NCBI GenBank assembly: GCA_003427395.1
Contig: BFEA01000568.1
Span: 32,971 to 65,079, forward strand
Direction of reading: 5' to 3'
DNA: 32,109 nt
From: Chara braunii
Lineage: Eukaryota > Streptophyta > Charophyceae > Charales > Characeae
The notes beneath the pieces are model-generated. The model did not search any database. It had not been told where the DNA came from and worked only from the letters and a program-made list of their open reading frames with translations. Position numbers and translations under genes: made by a program. This document shows, in pieces, positions 9,261-20,046 of this stretch (positions are counted from its first letter, which is position 1; every line of letters begins with the position of its first letter).

Positions 9261-10170
9261 GCTTTCGCTTTGACATCTAGAATTTGCCAGGGCCTTCTGT
9301 ATGCAGGCGCAACTTTTGCGAGATTCCTTCCTCCGGAATAAACTTCTTACACTTGACCCAGACTACGTCACCTACCACAAACTGCAAAGGACGGCGCCGT
9401 CATGGCAGTGCTCATTTGCCTGGTTGATCATCTGACGTTGGGCCTTGCGTACGTTCTCAGCAACCCCCTTCACAGATCTTTTTCGTACTGAATAACAAAC
9501 TCACGTGTGCCGGGAGGTAACCGTTGGATCTGATCCGAGTTTAGACAGTCAATCGGTCTCCTAGGACACTAAGTTCACTAACCTTTATGCAGTTCGTTGG
9601 GGGTCCGCAATGAACCAAACATATAGAGTTATTGTAGGCAGGCACGACCTTGGGGAGGTTCTCGCTCCACTCTACTTAGTCTGGTCTAATGTACATGTGA
9701 AGCACTTGCTGTAGCAGCGTATTCATTTGTTCGGTCTGTCCATTGGTCTCAGGGTGTGTACCCAACGACATTGCTAGCTTAGACCCATAGACCTTCGTCA
9801 GTTGTTGCCATGCTCGCCTGTAAACTTTGTGTCCCTATCACTGACTATAGTCAAGGGGTGTCCATTATCTTTAACCCAATGGTTGAAGAACTCCCTGATG
9901 ACTAAGTAAAATAAAAACAGCGAATTTACTAAACCTATCGACGACGACCATGATCTGACTTTTTCCATTCCTACTTCTAACTTTAGTGTCCATAATGTCT
10001 GTGTCGCCGGGACCTGATGGGATAGGCAAAAGCTTCAGTAGTCTGAGGGGAGGCTACGTGGAACTCTTGTTCCGTTGGCACACTTGGCAGCCTTGAATGT
10101 CAGAGAAGCAGTTATGCTTCATTCCTACCCACGTATAGGACAGTGAGGAGACTTGCATAAGTCTTCCTCC
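9261..10170 (-). pseudogene. Integrase core (remnant, multiple frame breaks)
   Basis: Minus-strand fragments show the HHCC zinc-binding region (ECHDIEGHFGWRKTYASL near 10140-10190, then CQVCQRNK near 10080), the core signature VVVDRFSKFAVF (about 9914-9952), TIVSDRDTKFTG (about 9815-9850) and HPETNGQTEQMN (about 9727-9762). These follow the expected order for the integrase catalytic core of Ty3/gypsy elements. They lie in different frames with stops between, so no functional integrase can be made. Confidence 0.8.
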
Positions 10171-10840
10171 AACCAAAATGTCCTTCAATATCGTGACATT
10201 CCCCTAGAATCAGACTTCGGACTTCTTCATTATTAGGAACGCACAAACTATCAAATTTATCAGACGTTTCAAACAATAGCCTATCAGTCATCCTATAGTC
10301 CGGGATCTCGTGAGGTGCAGTCTGCACCTTCTTAATCATCTCACTACATACGGGATCATCATTATACACAACTCTAATTTTCTGCCGCAGGTCGGTGCCA
10401 GCGCTGAGATAAGTCACCATAGCACTGAAAAAGTACGCGTGTCTACTCAGCGCACCAACGACGACATTGTACTTACACTTGACTGATTTCAGCTCAAAGT
10501 GGAACCGATTGATCTCCCCAGTCCACCTAGTCAACTTAGGTGTCATCCAAGCCTGGATTTTCAGCCATCGCAGGGTTTCGTGATCCGAATACACGTTATA
10601 AAATGTCTTCCTAGGAGGTAGTGTCGCCAGTGACTTAGTGCCTCTCTAAGCGCACACAACTCACACTCATTCGTTGAGGCAGCGACCTCCTCACAAGGCA
10701 GTCTACAAGACATGAACTCTACGGGCCTATACCCCTTTCCATCATTTTGTTGGAGTACAGCACCAATTCCATATTGGCTTGCGATGGTCGTGACGATGAA
10801 TGGGAGTGATGGGTCTGCGATTTTTAAGACCGGATACTCG
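10112..10840 (-). pseudogene. RNase H domain (remnant)
   Basis: Begins around ADPSLPFIVTT and continues ASQYGIGAVLQQNDG, YRPVEFMSCRLP, then LSHWRHYLLGRHF, where the frame shifts; the next frame resumes with DHETLRWL, PKLTRWTGEI and VVGALSRH. These are landmarks of Ty3/gypsy RNase H. The position just before ASQYGIGAV, normally a catalytic Asp in this family, is Ile here (codon near 10783-10785), so the domain should be inactive even apart from the frameshift. Confidence 0.8.
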
Positions 10841-11545
10841 ATTTTCCGAACGAGCTTTCTGCAATAGTTGGCCAATCCCAAGAAAGACCGCAATTCCCTC
10901 AACGTGTGCCATGCTGGCCAGTCTCTAATTGTTGTTACATTCGCGTCTTCCCGTCCGACTCCATCTCCATCTAACACGAGCCCTCGGTACAACACTTGGC
11001 GCTTAGCCCATTCGCATTCCTTCGGGTTCAGTTTCAACTTAGCCATACGCAACTTATCTAGAATTAAACGCAAATGCTGCTGGTGCTCTTCTAATGTCTT
11101 ACTAAAAACTTATCACGCCACTCCCTGAAGACTCAGTGAAGAGGTCGTTCATACATCTTTGAAAGGTAGTACCGGTGTTCGTCAGACCAAACGACATGAC
11201 CACAAACTCGTAGTGGCCATAGCGAGTTCAAAAGGCCATCTTCAGCTGGTCTTCGAGCTGTACCTCTATCTGATGGCACCCCGACTTCAAGTCAATCTGG
11301 AAAAGTACTTGCAGTCCTGCACCCTATCCAACAGATCATCGATCTTTGGCAAAGATTCAACATTCTTAATTGTGATCGCATTATGTCCCCTTTAGTCGAT
11401 GCACATGCGCAATTCGTCTTCCTTCTTTGACACGACTAAGACCGGTGTGTCGTATGGTGACAAGCTTGGCTTAATCCACCCCTTCTCTATCAACTCATCT
11501 AGCTGCTCGCGCAGCTCATCGAGTTCCTTGAGAGACATTCAGTAG
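10841..11545 (-). pseudogene. Reverse transcriptase (remnant lacking the YxDD segment)
   Basis: Minus-strand translation shows MSLKELDELREQLDEL, EKGWIKPSLSPYDTPV, KKEDELRMCID followed at once by a stop (11392-11394), NAITIKNVESLPKIDDLLD, then after frame changes FQRCMNDLF, and finally KLKLNPKECEWAKRQV and LRELRSFLGLANYC. These are ordered blocks of Ty3/gypsy reverse transcriptase. The codons carrying the catalytic YxDD motif, expected near 11103-11105, are absent: flanking blocks abut directly. A second deletion near 10835-10855 removes the segment between the LGLANYC block and the RNase H start. It cannot encode an active enzyme. Confidence 0.82.
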
Positions 11546-11802
11546 ATGGGGCCCTTACTAGTCTTGCTACCGAGCTCTATCTCAATCCGGTGCTTAATTC
11601 CCCTTTCTACCATGCCAGTCGGGGCCTCTCCTACATCAGCGTACTCTTCTAACATTTTTGCAATTGGGGGGTGTCACCTTCTCCTCCTTGTTCTCACTAA
11701 CCAGTCTAACATAGGCTATGAATACTTGGTCGATCAGGTCGCTATTGACCATGTGCCTAGTGAATGCGGGGGCACTCATGCAGACCGGGCTCTACATTGG
11801 AC

Positions 11803-12069
11803 TTATGGAACAGCCCGCATCTTCTTCTTGCCACCTTCTGGGCTGGGCAGCCGGCATTCATGCTTGCCCATCTTCACGTCGGCATACACAGCGTTTCTAC
11901 AATCCGTCCCTAAAATTAAGTCAAAGGGTAGCCTATCCTCCCCTCCAACCAAAAGTATGCCTTCAGCCCCTTGATAGTCTTTAACTCTCATTTCACGATT
12001 GTCGGCCAGCCTACTCACAATCGGCTCATTCAACTTCTTCACCTTCATGTTGAGACGCAACTTTTGCAT
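11803..12069 (-). pseudogene. Retropepsin-like protease region (remnant)
   Basis: An 88-codon open frame containing EDRLPFDLILGTDCRNAV. The hydrophobic-Asp-hydrophobic-Leu-Gly-(Thr/Met)-Asp pattern matches the second half of Ty3/gypsy proteases, and its place between gag and RT fits. The catalytic Asp-(Ser/Thr)-Gly triad that should precede it is not evident in the neighbouring frames, so the protease is probably incomplete. Confidence 0.55.
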
Positions 12070-12413
12070 TCTGATTTGGCGAATATAGCTACGCGTAATG
12101 CAGCTACTCGTTCCCTACTTATCTCTATGTCTCCTATAATTAGTTGTCCCTTCGACTTCTTCATTTCGGCCCAGGCTTGGCGACGAGTGATCAGCTCATA
12201 ACCGATGCTTACGAGATACCACCTAGAGAGATCCTTGCACAAGCGACCTTCGGACAACTAGCTAGGTGGGGGCCTACACTTGTCTCTGCCATTGGGACCT
12301 TTAAGAGGGTGCTTGTTCAGCGTGCGCTTCTACCCATCTGTCTAAGTCTGAAGGTCTAGTAGGAGCGACTACAACTCCTACTGTCTGTCCTCTTTTGGGT
12401 GTCTGTCGTCAAA

Positions 12414-12455
12414 ACAAAAGGGGATAATGTGGTTGGGATCACCACATTTAATGCA
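12414..12455 (-). other. Gag CCHC zinc knuckle
   Basis: Minus-strand translation gives CIKCGDPNHIIPFC, exactly Cys-X2-Cys-X4-His-X4-Cys. This is the nucleocapsid zinc knuckle that binds element RNA. It marks the C-terminal end of gag. Its reading frame differs from that of the Gly/Arg-rich region just upstream, so a frameshift separates them. Confidence 0.85.
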
Positions 12456-14600
12456 CAGACCCGCATCTATCCTCTTGCTCCGCAAGCTATACTACATGTT
12501 GAGAGCCTCCCAAGGCTTTCAATCTGCAAGCCCTGGGTGTGCCAGATAATGCCTTCGGTCTCTACCTTTTCGCCATTGAAGGGATAACCGCGTCCACCTT
12601 GCGAGGGACCATTACCCTTACCTCTCGCGTAGTAGCTCCCATTGCCACTACCCCTCTGAGCGGCGGGTCCTCTACCTCCACCTCTTCCACGACCTCCTCT
12701 ACCTCGGCCTCCTCCTCTTCTTTGTCAGCCTCCCCACGGGTTGCAGCTGCCACATAGTCCCCTCCCTCGGCTACTTGGCTGTTGTTCGAGTCCTCTAGTC
12801 CGTAGTCGATCTGTTTTTAAGGAAGTGCCTCGACTCCCCTTTCCTCGAATGTGACTAGAAGACTATCCTTCCCTTCTCTAGTACCAGATATGGTTTTGTT
12901 CTTCCACCGATCTCCTTTTTGCAGGTCCTTCCAGTAATAATAATAGTTTGCCTCCTAAAGGAAGCCGACCTGGTCTACAACGATGTTGCTAAGCTTCTCG
13001 TACGACATGCCCTCTTCCTTTGTTCGGGGATACAACTAGGACTTAAGGAGATCGGAAAGTGCACTGGCTAACTTGTTCAAAATTTGCGCAGGTGATCTGG
13101 ACACTGCAACAATTGATCCATAATGGCCTTCAACGCAGATATGCTCTTCCACTTTCGATCGCCTATATTGAGGATTAGGTGTTCAATGCGTCAAGTTCTT
13201 ATCTTTGGACCTGTTCTTCAAGGCCTTCACAAAATCCTCAATGCAGGCCTGTTGGGAATACTGCACCATCGAAATGCAGCCCGCCTCATTCATCAAGGAT
13301 ATGGCGAAGTTGGCAGCGTCCTCACCAAGGCACGAGCTCGCCATCAGCACAATGTCCCAGTACAAAATTAACTGTGCGTACAAGTACGTATCCATGTGCG
13401 CCTCCCACTGTTAGAAATTCTCCTCCTTCCCATTATATGTCCAAGGGACTTTCACTTTCATTTTCTCTACTTTCTCTTCTCCCTCGGGTTGCCTTCCCTT
13501 CCCCTTAAAGTCTCCTTTCTTCGGGCATTTAGCTCCCTTCCCATCATCACCATCATCCTCATCGTCTCCTCCTCCACCACCGCCACCTATCCTCACTGAT
13601 GCGATGGTGGTAACAAGCTTCTTTGTGAAGATGTCCTCTAACTAATGGGCGTAATTTTGAGTCACATCGTCGATTCGATGAGCAGAGGCACAAAGGAAGT
13701 TGTTCCACCTACCTTGGAATTCAGTCTGGCGGTGGTCTATTTTGTTGACGGTTATGTGGAGCGCAAAGAGTTCTTTTCTGGCGTGCAGCAATCAGTCAGT
13801 CACAAGGGTTTGGCTCTCTCATGGGTCATCCTCCTTGCCCCTTTGCGCCTGCAGCCTGCAATGTAACGCCTCCCCTTCGGCTTTTAACCTCTTCTTCTCG
13901 TCTAGCTCCTCCCTTCTTTTGGTCAGCAATCGCTCGTTCAAAATGCTTTCCCTTTTTTGCACCAGCAATGCACGTTCGTTATCATCACCTGCGGCCACCG
14001 TCTTTGCTGCGAACTCTTCCCCGTTCAACTTCAGTCTCCTCCTCTAACACATCTCCTCTGAAGCTGAATTTGTCCATCCACTCGTCGGTGTCTACCAGGC
14101 GGAAATGGAGTTGATTGGATTCTCCTTGGCAAGTCTCCACCTCACCCGGCTTCTCTCCTCCCTCCAATCTTTCTTTTCCTTTCTCCATCATTCTCTGTTT
14201 TTCTTCTTCTTCTTCTTCTTCTTCTTCTTCTTCTTCTTCTTCTTTTCCTTCTGCATCTATTTGTCTTTTGCTTCCTCCTCCAATTGCCTTTGCATCTCCC
14301 TCTCCTTCCGTTTAATCTTCTCCTGCATTTTCTTTCCTCCGCTTTCGCCTTATTTTTCAATTCCTCCGCCTTCTTCTGCTTCTCCTCGTTCTCCCGATTG
14401 TTCTCTGACAACCGCCTAGTGATCTCTGCCTGCTCCTCAAGGGTATACGGTTGTGTTACCTCATCGAACTTCGGCATCGTGCACATCCTCGAGGTCAGGT
14501 GGATCCCAAGCAGGAAGAGAAAGCGGAATAGGGGCCCCCATATCACAGATAGGGCCAAGGAAGCGAACATGGGGCAGTCATCCATGGTGAAGGTTGGCAC
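12456..14600 (-). pseudogene. Gag region (remnant in several frames)
   Basis: In minus-strand order: a charged, coiled-coil-like section (TLEEQAEITRRLSENNREN near 14420-14460; later frames with LTKRREELDEKKRLKAEG near 13850-13910), an acidic/Gly patch (13490-13596), a capsid-like stretch AHMDTYLYAQLILYWDIV (near 13330-13400) and a Gly/Arg-rich nucleocapsid section (12570-12715) of RGG-like repeats ahead of the zinc knuckle. A (CTT)n microsatellite (14200-14247) has expanded inside and encodes a run of basic residues. Frames are broken several times. Gag proteins diverge quickly, so the identification rests on order, composition and the knuckle. Confidence 0.6.
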
Positions 14601-15772
14601 AAGTAAGTTGACTCCGCCTCCTCACCACTTAGACCTACTCCTCAACACTTACTCCCTCACCACTTACTTCTAGACCTAAATCGGGAGCTGACAATCTAAT
14701 TTCCCTTCCACACAACGGAAGAGAAGGGGCATGCAATCTAAATGCGCCGATGCGTGAGCATTTGACTCATCACCGACGGGGGCTGATCCGAGTTGCGACC
14801 CCTCTCCTGAGATACCTCTTCTTCATGGCCGCTGATCTATACGGCTGGTGGCCAGCCAGCTGTTTAAGGTCTACCAGCACGGGCCTCGATATTTCCTTAA
14901 AAAAGCAATCAGGACGTCGTGGCCACCAGCTGAAGGCTTGCTTTCAACACTTAGACTGGATTCCTCGCTGTGTGCCACAAGTTTTCAGGTATAACTAACG
15001 CCAGATGGGTTGCCAGCCGGTCAGTACAGGTCCTTGGGGGATCTCCCTGCCTTCCCTATGCTAGTGGGCCTTACGTCTCACCCCAACTTTGCCTGCGCGA
15101 TAGCCAGCTGCCAAATCTCTACTCAATCTACAACTCCTCAGTGTCAGCTCCATTTCGGCCGCATGCTGGTCAGTACCGGTCTTAGGGCTAAACATGTTGT
15201 TTTACGAGCGCCTGCCGCTCATGCCCATGCTCCCTACTAGGGGTGATTCATCCAGCTGTCGAGCTTCTCTGAACTCTAGAACTCCCCACTGTGTCCCATT
15301 GACTTTCAGTCGCACACCGGTCAGTACCGGTCTTCGGGCTAAGCGGGTTGTTTACTGAGCGCCCGTCGCTCGTGCTTCTTACTTTGTCTAGGGATAAATG
15401 CAGCTGGCAAGTTCCTACCTTAGACCTAGACTCATCATTGCATCCATAGACAAATTGCAGACTCCTCAACAACAAATTCAGATGTGACCAGATGACGTCA
15501 TTATTGCAGCAAAGGTCTCCAGGAAAGTTTGTGGGAAGGTACCGTAACACAACAACAACAGATTGCACAAACGACAGAGCCAAGGCAAGAAGCACTTCAC
15601 TAGTCTTGTTGGTGCTCCTTCGATGATGCTCCTCGCTCGCAGGTACGCTCATCTTGCTTCCGCCCCTTCTTCTTCGGCTCTCGCCTCACAATCAAACCCC
15701 AATTATATATATTTCTTTTTCAACACCCGCGGGCCTTCTTCGTAGGCAGCGCCTCAATTCCAGGTGGATGCA
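14601..15772 (-). other. Retrotransposon 5' leader with degenerate internal repeats
   Basis: Lies between the 5' LTR/primer site and gag. It contains dispersed copies of GGTCAGTAC(C/A)GGTC (about 15019, 15170 and 15320), with the longer pair around 15165-15240 and 15312-15392 sharing GGGCTAA, TTGTTT and GAGCGCC sequences. No protein recognised. Confidence 0.5.
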
Positions 15773-15784
15773 GCTCTGATATTA
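15773..15784 (-). other. Primer-binding site, initiator tRNA-Met-like
   Basis: The minus strand reads TAATATCAGAGC directly beside the 5' LTR edge. The usual plant initiator-tRNA-Met primer site is TGGTATCAGAGC, so 10 of 12 positions agree. Position and sequence together support it as the priming site for minus-strand DNA synthesis. Confidence 0.75.
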
Positions 15785-16597
15785 AACAATTATCAGAGTT
15801 CCCAATCGGCGCCCAACCTCGCACACGCAAAAAGAGCATTCACATAAGAGTCCACACTTGGGATGCCAAGCCAAGATACAATCAATGCATGAAGAAACTG
15901 TCACCAAATTATTATTAGCGTTCATCCAAGTCACCAGCGGCTCTGCCGCATACACACTCGGTGCTCAACTCGGAGTACACCGGCTATGGCTCTACTCTCT
16001 CTCCCCCTCTCTCTCTCACTCGCTCTTGTCTCTCTTCACTTGTATCTCTCTCTCTCCTCGACCTGGATCGTAACCCTGGATACACCCACTCACATAAGCT
16101 CACAGCTTGGCGGCTATGGCCGCCTGACTCCTACTTCGCTACCCTAGCTATGGAGTATCTTGTGCGCCTTCTTCCTCTCCCAGGGGCAATGTGCCCAAGT
16201 CGCCTGAACGCACAACATAGCGGCGCTTCCGCATCTCGCAACTGAACAAATGATGATCCGCTGCACTGTAGCAGTTAAACATAGAACTGGACATGGCTTG
16301 GCCTGCATCAGACCGGTACTGGTCGTCCGCAGCCTGTCTGCTGCAATCATTTTGTCGGTCCAGTCGCTTCCGGACTTTCCTGAGATATGCTGCAAAAATA
16401 GGACATGGGACTGGACTGGACTTTTCTTGTCGGGTACCAGACTGACTTCCAACAACCGTACTGACACCCTACGGACCCTGGGACCTACCCTACCGGAACA
16501 GCCTGGGACCTGGATCATGTGGGACTGGGCCTGAATAGAGTGGAACAATTTGGGACCGTGGAATTGGGACTCGGGATGTCTGCAGCATGAATCCTTT
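15785..16597 (-). repeat. 5' LTR of the retrotransposon
   Basis: The pair of the repeat at 8011-8865, shorter by about 40 bases because of indels. It keeps the (CT)n stretch (about 15990-16060) and the GGCGGC-TATG-GCCGCC hairpin (16109-16124). Homology ends at ATCCTTTC near 16597. Confidence 0.85.
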
Positions 16598-16794
16598 CTG
16601 TTTCAGTCAGTCCATAGCATACTTGCGGCACACTGCCCAGGTGCGCTATGTGACCTGGCGCAGTGCGTGGACATCCGCGGTCTGCATGCCCAGGTGTGCG
16701 CCCTGGTGCGCTGGTGGGAGGTGCACTTTCCCTTGTGCACACTCCCCCCAGCACGTGCGCCCGGATGGGATGGTGGTGCCACGTGGAGAAGGGG
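16598..16794. other. Unclassified GC-rich transition
   Basis: Between the LTR and the purine block. Contains repeated GTGCGC, CAGGTG and GGTGCGC words. No gene recognised. Confidence 0.35.
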
Positions 16795-17166
16795 GAAGTG
16801 ATGGAGGATGGTGGTGCCATGTGGAGGAGGGAGGACATCTTGAGGGTCAAGTCCTGGGAGGATGGGAGTGCCACATGAAGGGGGAGGAGAACTACAATAT
16901 TGGAGGGCGGGGGAGGACGACAATGATGATAGGTGGCAGTTGGAGGAGGAATGCTGACAGGAGGGCAGCTGGAGTCACGAAAAAATAAAAGAAAATAAAA
17001 ATGAGGAATGATGGGAACACGATGGAGAGAGGAGGAAAACTCTGATGAAGGAGGAGAGCGAAGGAAGGAGGAAAACAACGACGAAATAAAGAGCGGGAGA
17101 AGGACAATGACGAGCTTCTAGGGGAGAGAACGAGGATGAGAATGGTGACTGAGGGAGGAGGAGAAC

Positions 17167-17300
17167 GATGCTGAAGTTGGGAGGAGGAGGCGGCGAAGGA
17201 GGTTGAACACAAACTCCCTTCCGTCGTCATCGGCCTCCTCCTCTTCCTCCTTCCTCCTTCGTCGCCGAACTCCTCCTCGTCCTCCCAACTTCGTCATCGC
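17167..17300. repeat. Inverted repeat in the purine block, first
   Basis: The purine-rich left arm (GAAGTTGGGAGGA...GGCGAAGGAGG) pairs imperfectly with the pyrimidine-rich right arm (CCTCCTTCGTCGCC...TCCTCCCAACTTC). The loop includes AAACTCCCTTCC. Strand bias reverses within the right arm. Confidence 0.65.
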
Positions 17301-18556
17301 TCTACAGTCCGAGTCACACAAAAAATAAATAAACAATAAACCGGCGGAAAGACGAGGAAGGACTCCGAAGGAACGTTCGAGGAAAGATGCGATGGAGGAA
17401 AGATGTCGGAGGACGACAAGGACAATAACAACGATGAGGGAGGAGTATAACTATGACAAAAGAGGAGGATGACAAAGTGGGGACGAGTACGAGGAGAACG
17501 CTGACGAAGGAGGAAGTGAGGAGAAGGGAGGCGAGGAGAACAATAACGAGGGAGGGAGTAGGAAGACGAGAATGAAGAAGAAGCAGAAAGGAGGAGAAGG
17601 AGAACTATGGGAGGAGGAGAACAATGATGAAGTTCAGAAGGAGGGAGGAGGAGAAGAACAACGATGAAGGAGGGGAGATAACGAGGAGGAGAACAATGAC
17701 TGAGGGAGGAGGAGAACGATGATGAAGTTGGAAGGAGGAGGGCCAATGACAAGGGAAGGAGGAGGAATGAATGGGAGGGTGGTTTGAGTCACAAAAAGAA
17801 GAGAAGGGGAATGACGAAGGAGGAAGGAGGAAGAGGAGGACTACGACGAAGAAGGAAGGAGGGGAAGGAGAACGACGAGAGGAGGAGGAGAACGATGGGA
17901 GGAGGAGGAGAGCAATGGCGAAGTTGGGAGGAGAAGGAGAACGACGACGAAGGAGGGGAGAGAACGACGAGGTGAATGATGACCGAGGGAGGGGGAGAAT
18001 GATGATGAAGTTGGGAGGAGGAAGAGATTGACGGCGAAGGAGGCAGGAGGAGGAGAACAATGATGAAGTTGGGAAGTAGGGAGGAGGAGAAGAAAGATGA
18101 CAAAGGAGGGGAGAGAACGACGAGAAGGATGATGACTGAGGGAGGAGGAGAACGGTGATGAAGTTGGGAGGCGGAGGAGGAGGAGGCCAATGACAAGGGA
18201 AGGAGGAGGAATGGATGGGAGGGCGGTTTGAGTTGCAAAAAAAAAAAGAAGAGGAATGACGAAGGAGGAAGGAGGAGGACTACAATGAAGAAGGAAGGAG
18301 GAGGAGGAGGAGAATGACGGGAGGAGGAGGAGGAGGAGAACGACAAAACAGAAGGAGGAGGAGAATGACAAAACATGAGGAGGAGGAGAACCACAAAACG
18401 GGAGGAGGAGAACCACAAAACGGAAGGAGGAGCAGAGCAATGGTGAAGCTGGGAGGTGGAGAAGAAGAACGACAATGAAGTAGGGGAAAGAACTACGAGG
18501 TGGATGATGACCGAGGGAGGGGGAGAGCGATGATGAAGTTGAGAGGAGGAGGAGGA

Positions 18557-18652
18557 GATCGACAACGCAGGAGGCAGGAGGAGGAGGAGATCGACAACGC
18601 AGGAGGCAGGAGGAGGAGGAGATCGACAACGCAGGAGGCAGGAGGAGGAGAA
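18557..18652 (+). repeat. Tandem repeat, 32-bp unit, three copies
   Basis: GATCGACAACGCAGGAGGCA starts at 18557, 18589 and 18621, an exact 32-base period. The third copy is also the left arm of the adjoining palindrome. Confidence 0.9.
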
Positions 18653-18742
18653 GGAGGCTGATGACGATGGAAGGCAGTTTGTTAACTCCCTTCCATCATC
18701 ATCAGCCTCCTTCTCCTCCTCCTGCCTCCTTCGCCGTCGATC
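18621..18742. repeat. Inverted repeat in the purine block, second
   Basis: Two arms of about 54 bases with roughly four mismatches. Left begins GATCGACAACGCAGGAGG; the complement of the right begins GATCGACGGCGAAGGAGG. The short spacer contains GTTTGTTAACTCCC. The transcript would form a strong hairpin. Confidence 0.88.
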
Positions 18743-19220
18743 TCCTCCTCCTCCTCCTCCTCCTCCTCCTCCCGACTTCATCATCATTCTCCTGTCCAGG
18801 TCACGAGAAAAAAAAAAAAACACAATAATGGCGGAAAGATGAGGAAGGGCTCCGAAGGAAAGTTGTAGGGAACACGGGATGGAGGAAAGATCTCGGAGAG
18901 CAACTACAACAGAGGATAACGACGACGAGGGAGGAGTAGAACTGTGAAAAAGGAGGACGGCGATGACGAAGTGGGGACGAGGAGGAGGAGAACGATGAGG
19001 AAGGAGGAAGTGAGGAGAAGCGAGAGGGGGAGAAAAATAACAAGAGAGGGAGGAATAGGACGAGAGTGAAGATGAAGTGGGGGAGGAGGAGAATGATGGC
19101 GAAGGTGCTCGGATGAGGAAGAGAACGATTGTGGGTGAGGGATGACGAGGAGGAGAACCGTGACAACGAGGAAGCAGGACGAGGAGAATGATGACAAGGG
19201 AGGACGGGAGGAGGGGAGGG

Positions 19221-19260
19221 AGACAGAGAGAGAGAGAGAGAATGAGAGAGAGAGAGAGAG
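19221..19260. repeat. GA dinucleotide microsatellite
   Basis: A (GA)n run interrupted once by AAT. Confidence 0.95.
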
Positions 19261-19822
19261 CCCTGCTGCCTACTGCCGCTATTGCTGCCCGCTATCGCTG
19301 CCTGTCTCCACAGCTGCTGCCTCTGGTTGTCCCTGCTGAATGTCGCTGCCTGTTGCCCACTTTCTATGGCGGCGAAGATGACGACATGGTCAGGGCAAAC
19401 TCAAAGACAGTTGCGAAGATGGCGACGACAGTGGAAGCCTCGAAGGTCAGCGTGAAAACGGTAAGAGGCGAATGTGTTTGGCGGCGGCGGGGGGGTCGGC
19501 TGGAAGTTGGCGGACTCCGAGTACAGGCTGGGGAATGGCCAACTTCAAATTGGAAGTGGGAGTTCGAAAGTTGGAGATTCCCCCAACAAAAAAAATCGCC
19601 ACTGATTTCTCATTTTTTGGGGGCCCTGGGCTGGACCTTCCACCACCCCCCCACAACTCTTTCTTTTTCCTGGCCACCCCTACTTTCGGACGTGCACTGC
19701 AGCGCGTGAGTGCGCCGCTTGCACTGGCACCGTGCGCAGTTCGTACGGGAACGTCGCGCACGCAACATACCGCAAGTATGGTTCATAGTGATTCATAATG
19801 CTTACATACACACCATACACTC
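19261..19822. other. Intergenic stretch, no recognised gene
   Basis: Contains CTGC-rich sequence (19261-19360), short A-runs and C-runs. Open frames here do not resemble known proteins. Confidence 0.45.
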
Positions 19823-19943
19823 GGCCTCACTGCACTACTCACCACATGCAAAAAAGATAAGAAAATAGGGCAGTGTATCTTCCCATGTTCTAGCAGAAGA
19901 TTCATTCTCATTTTGCTCATTTGGAGAGTAGTGGAGCGAGGCC
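19823..19943. mobile_element. MITE family B, copy 2
   Basis: A 121-bp relative of 3961-4080. The left end is GGCCTCACTGCACTACTC; the complement of the right end is GGCCTCGCTCCACTACTC. The interior shares TCCCATGTTCTAG and TCTCATTTTG. CACTC lies immediately on each side and may be a 5-bp target duplication. Confidence 0.75.
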
Positions 19944-20046
19944 CACTCTCTGCTCGCTGCTCTGCGACGTTCTATACACTGATGTAACACATTCAAAAAC
20001 TTTATGGGTAATTAGGTGCCGTAACCCAGCTACTAAACGACTAATT

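Larger units (their letters stand above)
8011..16597 (-). mobile_element. Degenerate Ty3/gypsy chromovirus-like LTR retrotransposon
   Basis: An element of about 8.6 kb on the minus strand, bounded by direct repeats of 800-855 bases (8011-8865 and 15785-16597). Between them, in minus-strand order, lie gag, protease, reverse transcriptase, RNase H, integrase and a chromodomain-like end. That gene order defines Ty3/gypsy elements, and the terminal chromodomain suggests a chromovirus. A primer-binding site adjoins the 5' LTR. Coding regions carry stops, frame changes and deletions, so it is non-autonomous today. LTRs differ at roughly one base in ten by eye, plus indels, so the insertion is not recent. 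I could not settle an exact target-site duplication. Confidence 0.88.
16795..19212. repeat. 2.4-kb purine-biased (GGA/GAA/GAC) repeat block
   Basis: The plus strand is strongly A/G-rich throughout, built from words such as GGAGGAGGAGAACGATGATG and AAGTTGGGAGGAGGAG. Larger direct repeats are superimposed: about 17698-17860 recurs at 18134-18300 (offset 436), and 17290-17480 recurs at about 18780-18960. Minus-strand Ser/Pro-rich frames of up to 344 codons arise because CTC/TCC repeats lack stops; I do not regard them as genes. Confidence 0.8.

Noticed and set aside
11546-11974. 142-codon plus-strand frame
   Set aside because: It is the antisense shadow of the retrotransposon protease-RT region on the minus strand.
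16515-19197. Long minus-strand Ser/Pro-rich frames (up to 344 codons)
   Set aside because: They follow the CTC/TCC repeat, which lacks stop codons in several frames. Composition is repeat-driven, overlapping frames look alike, and no domain is visible.
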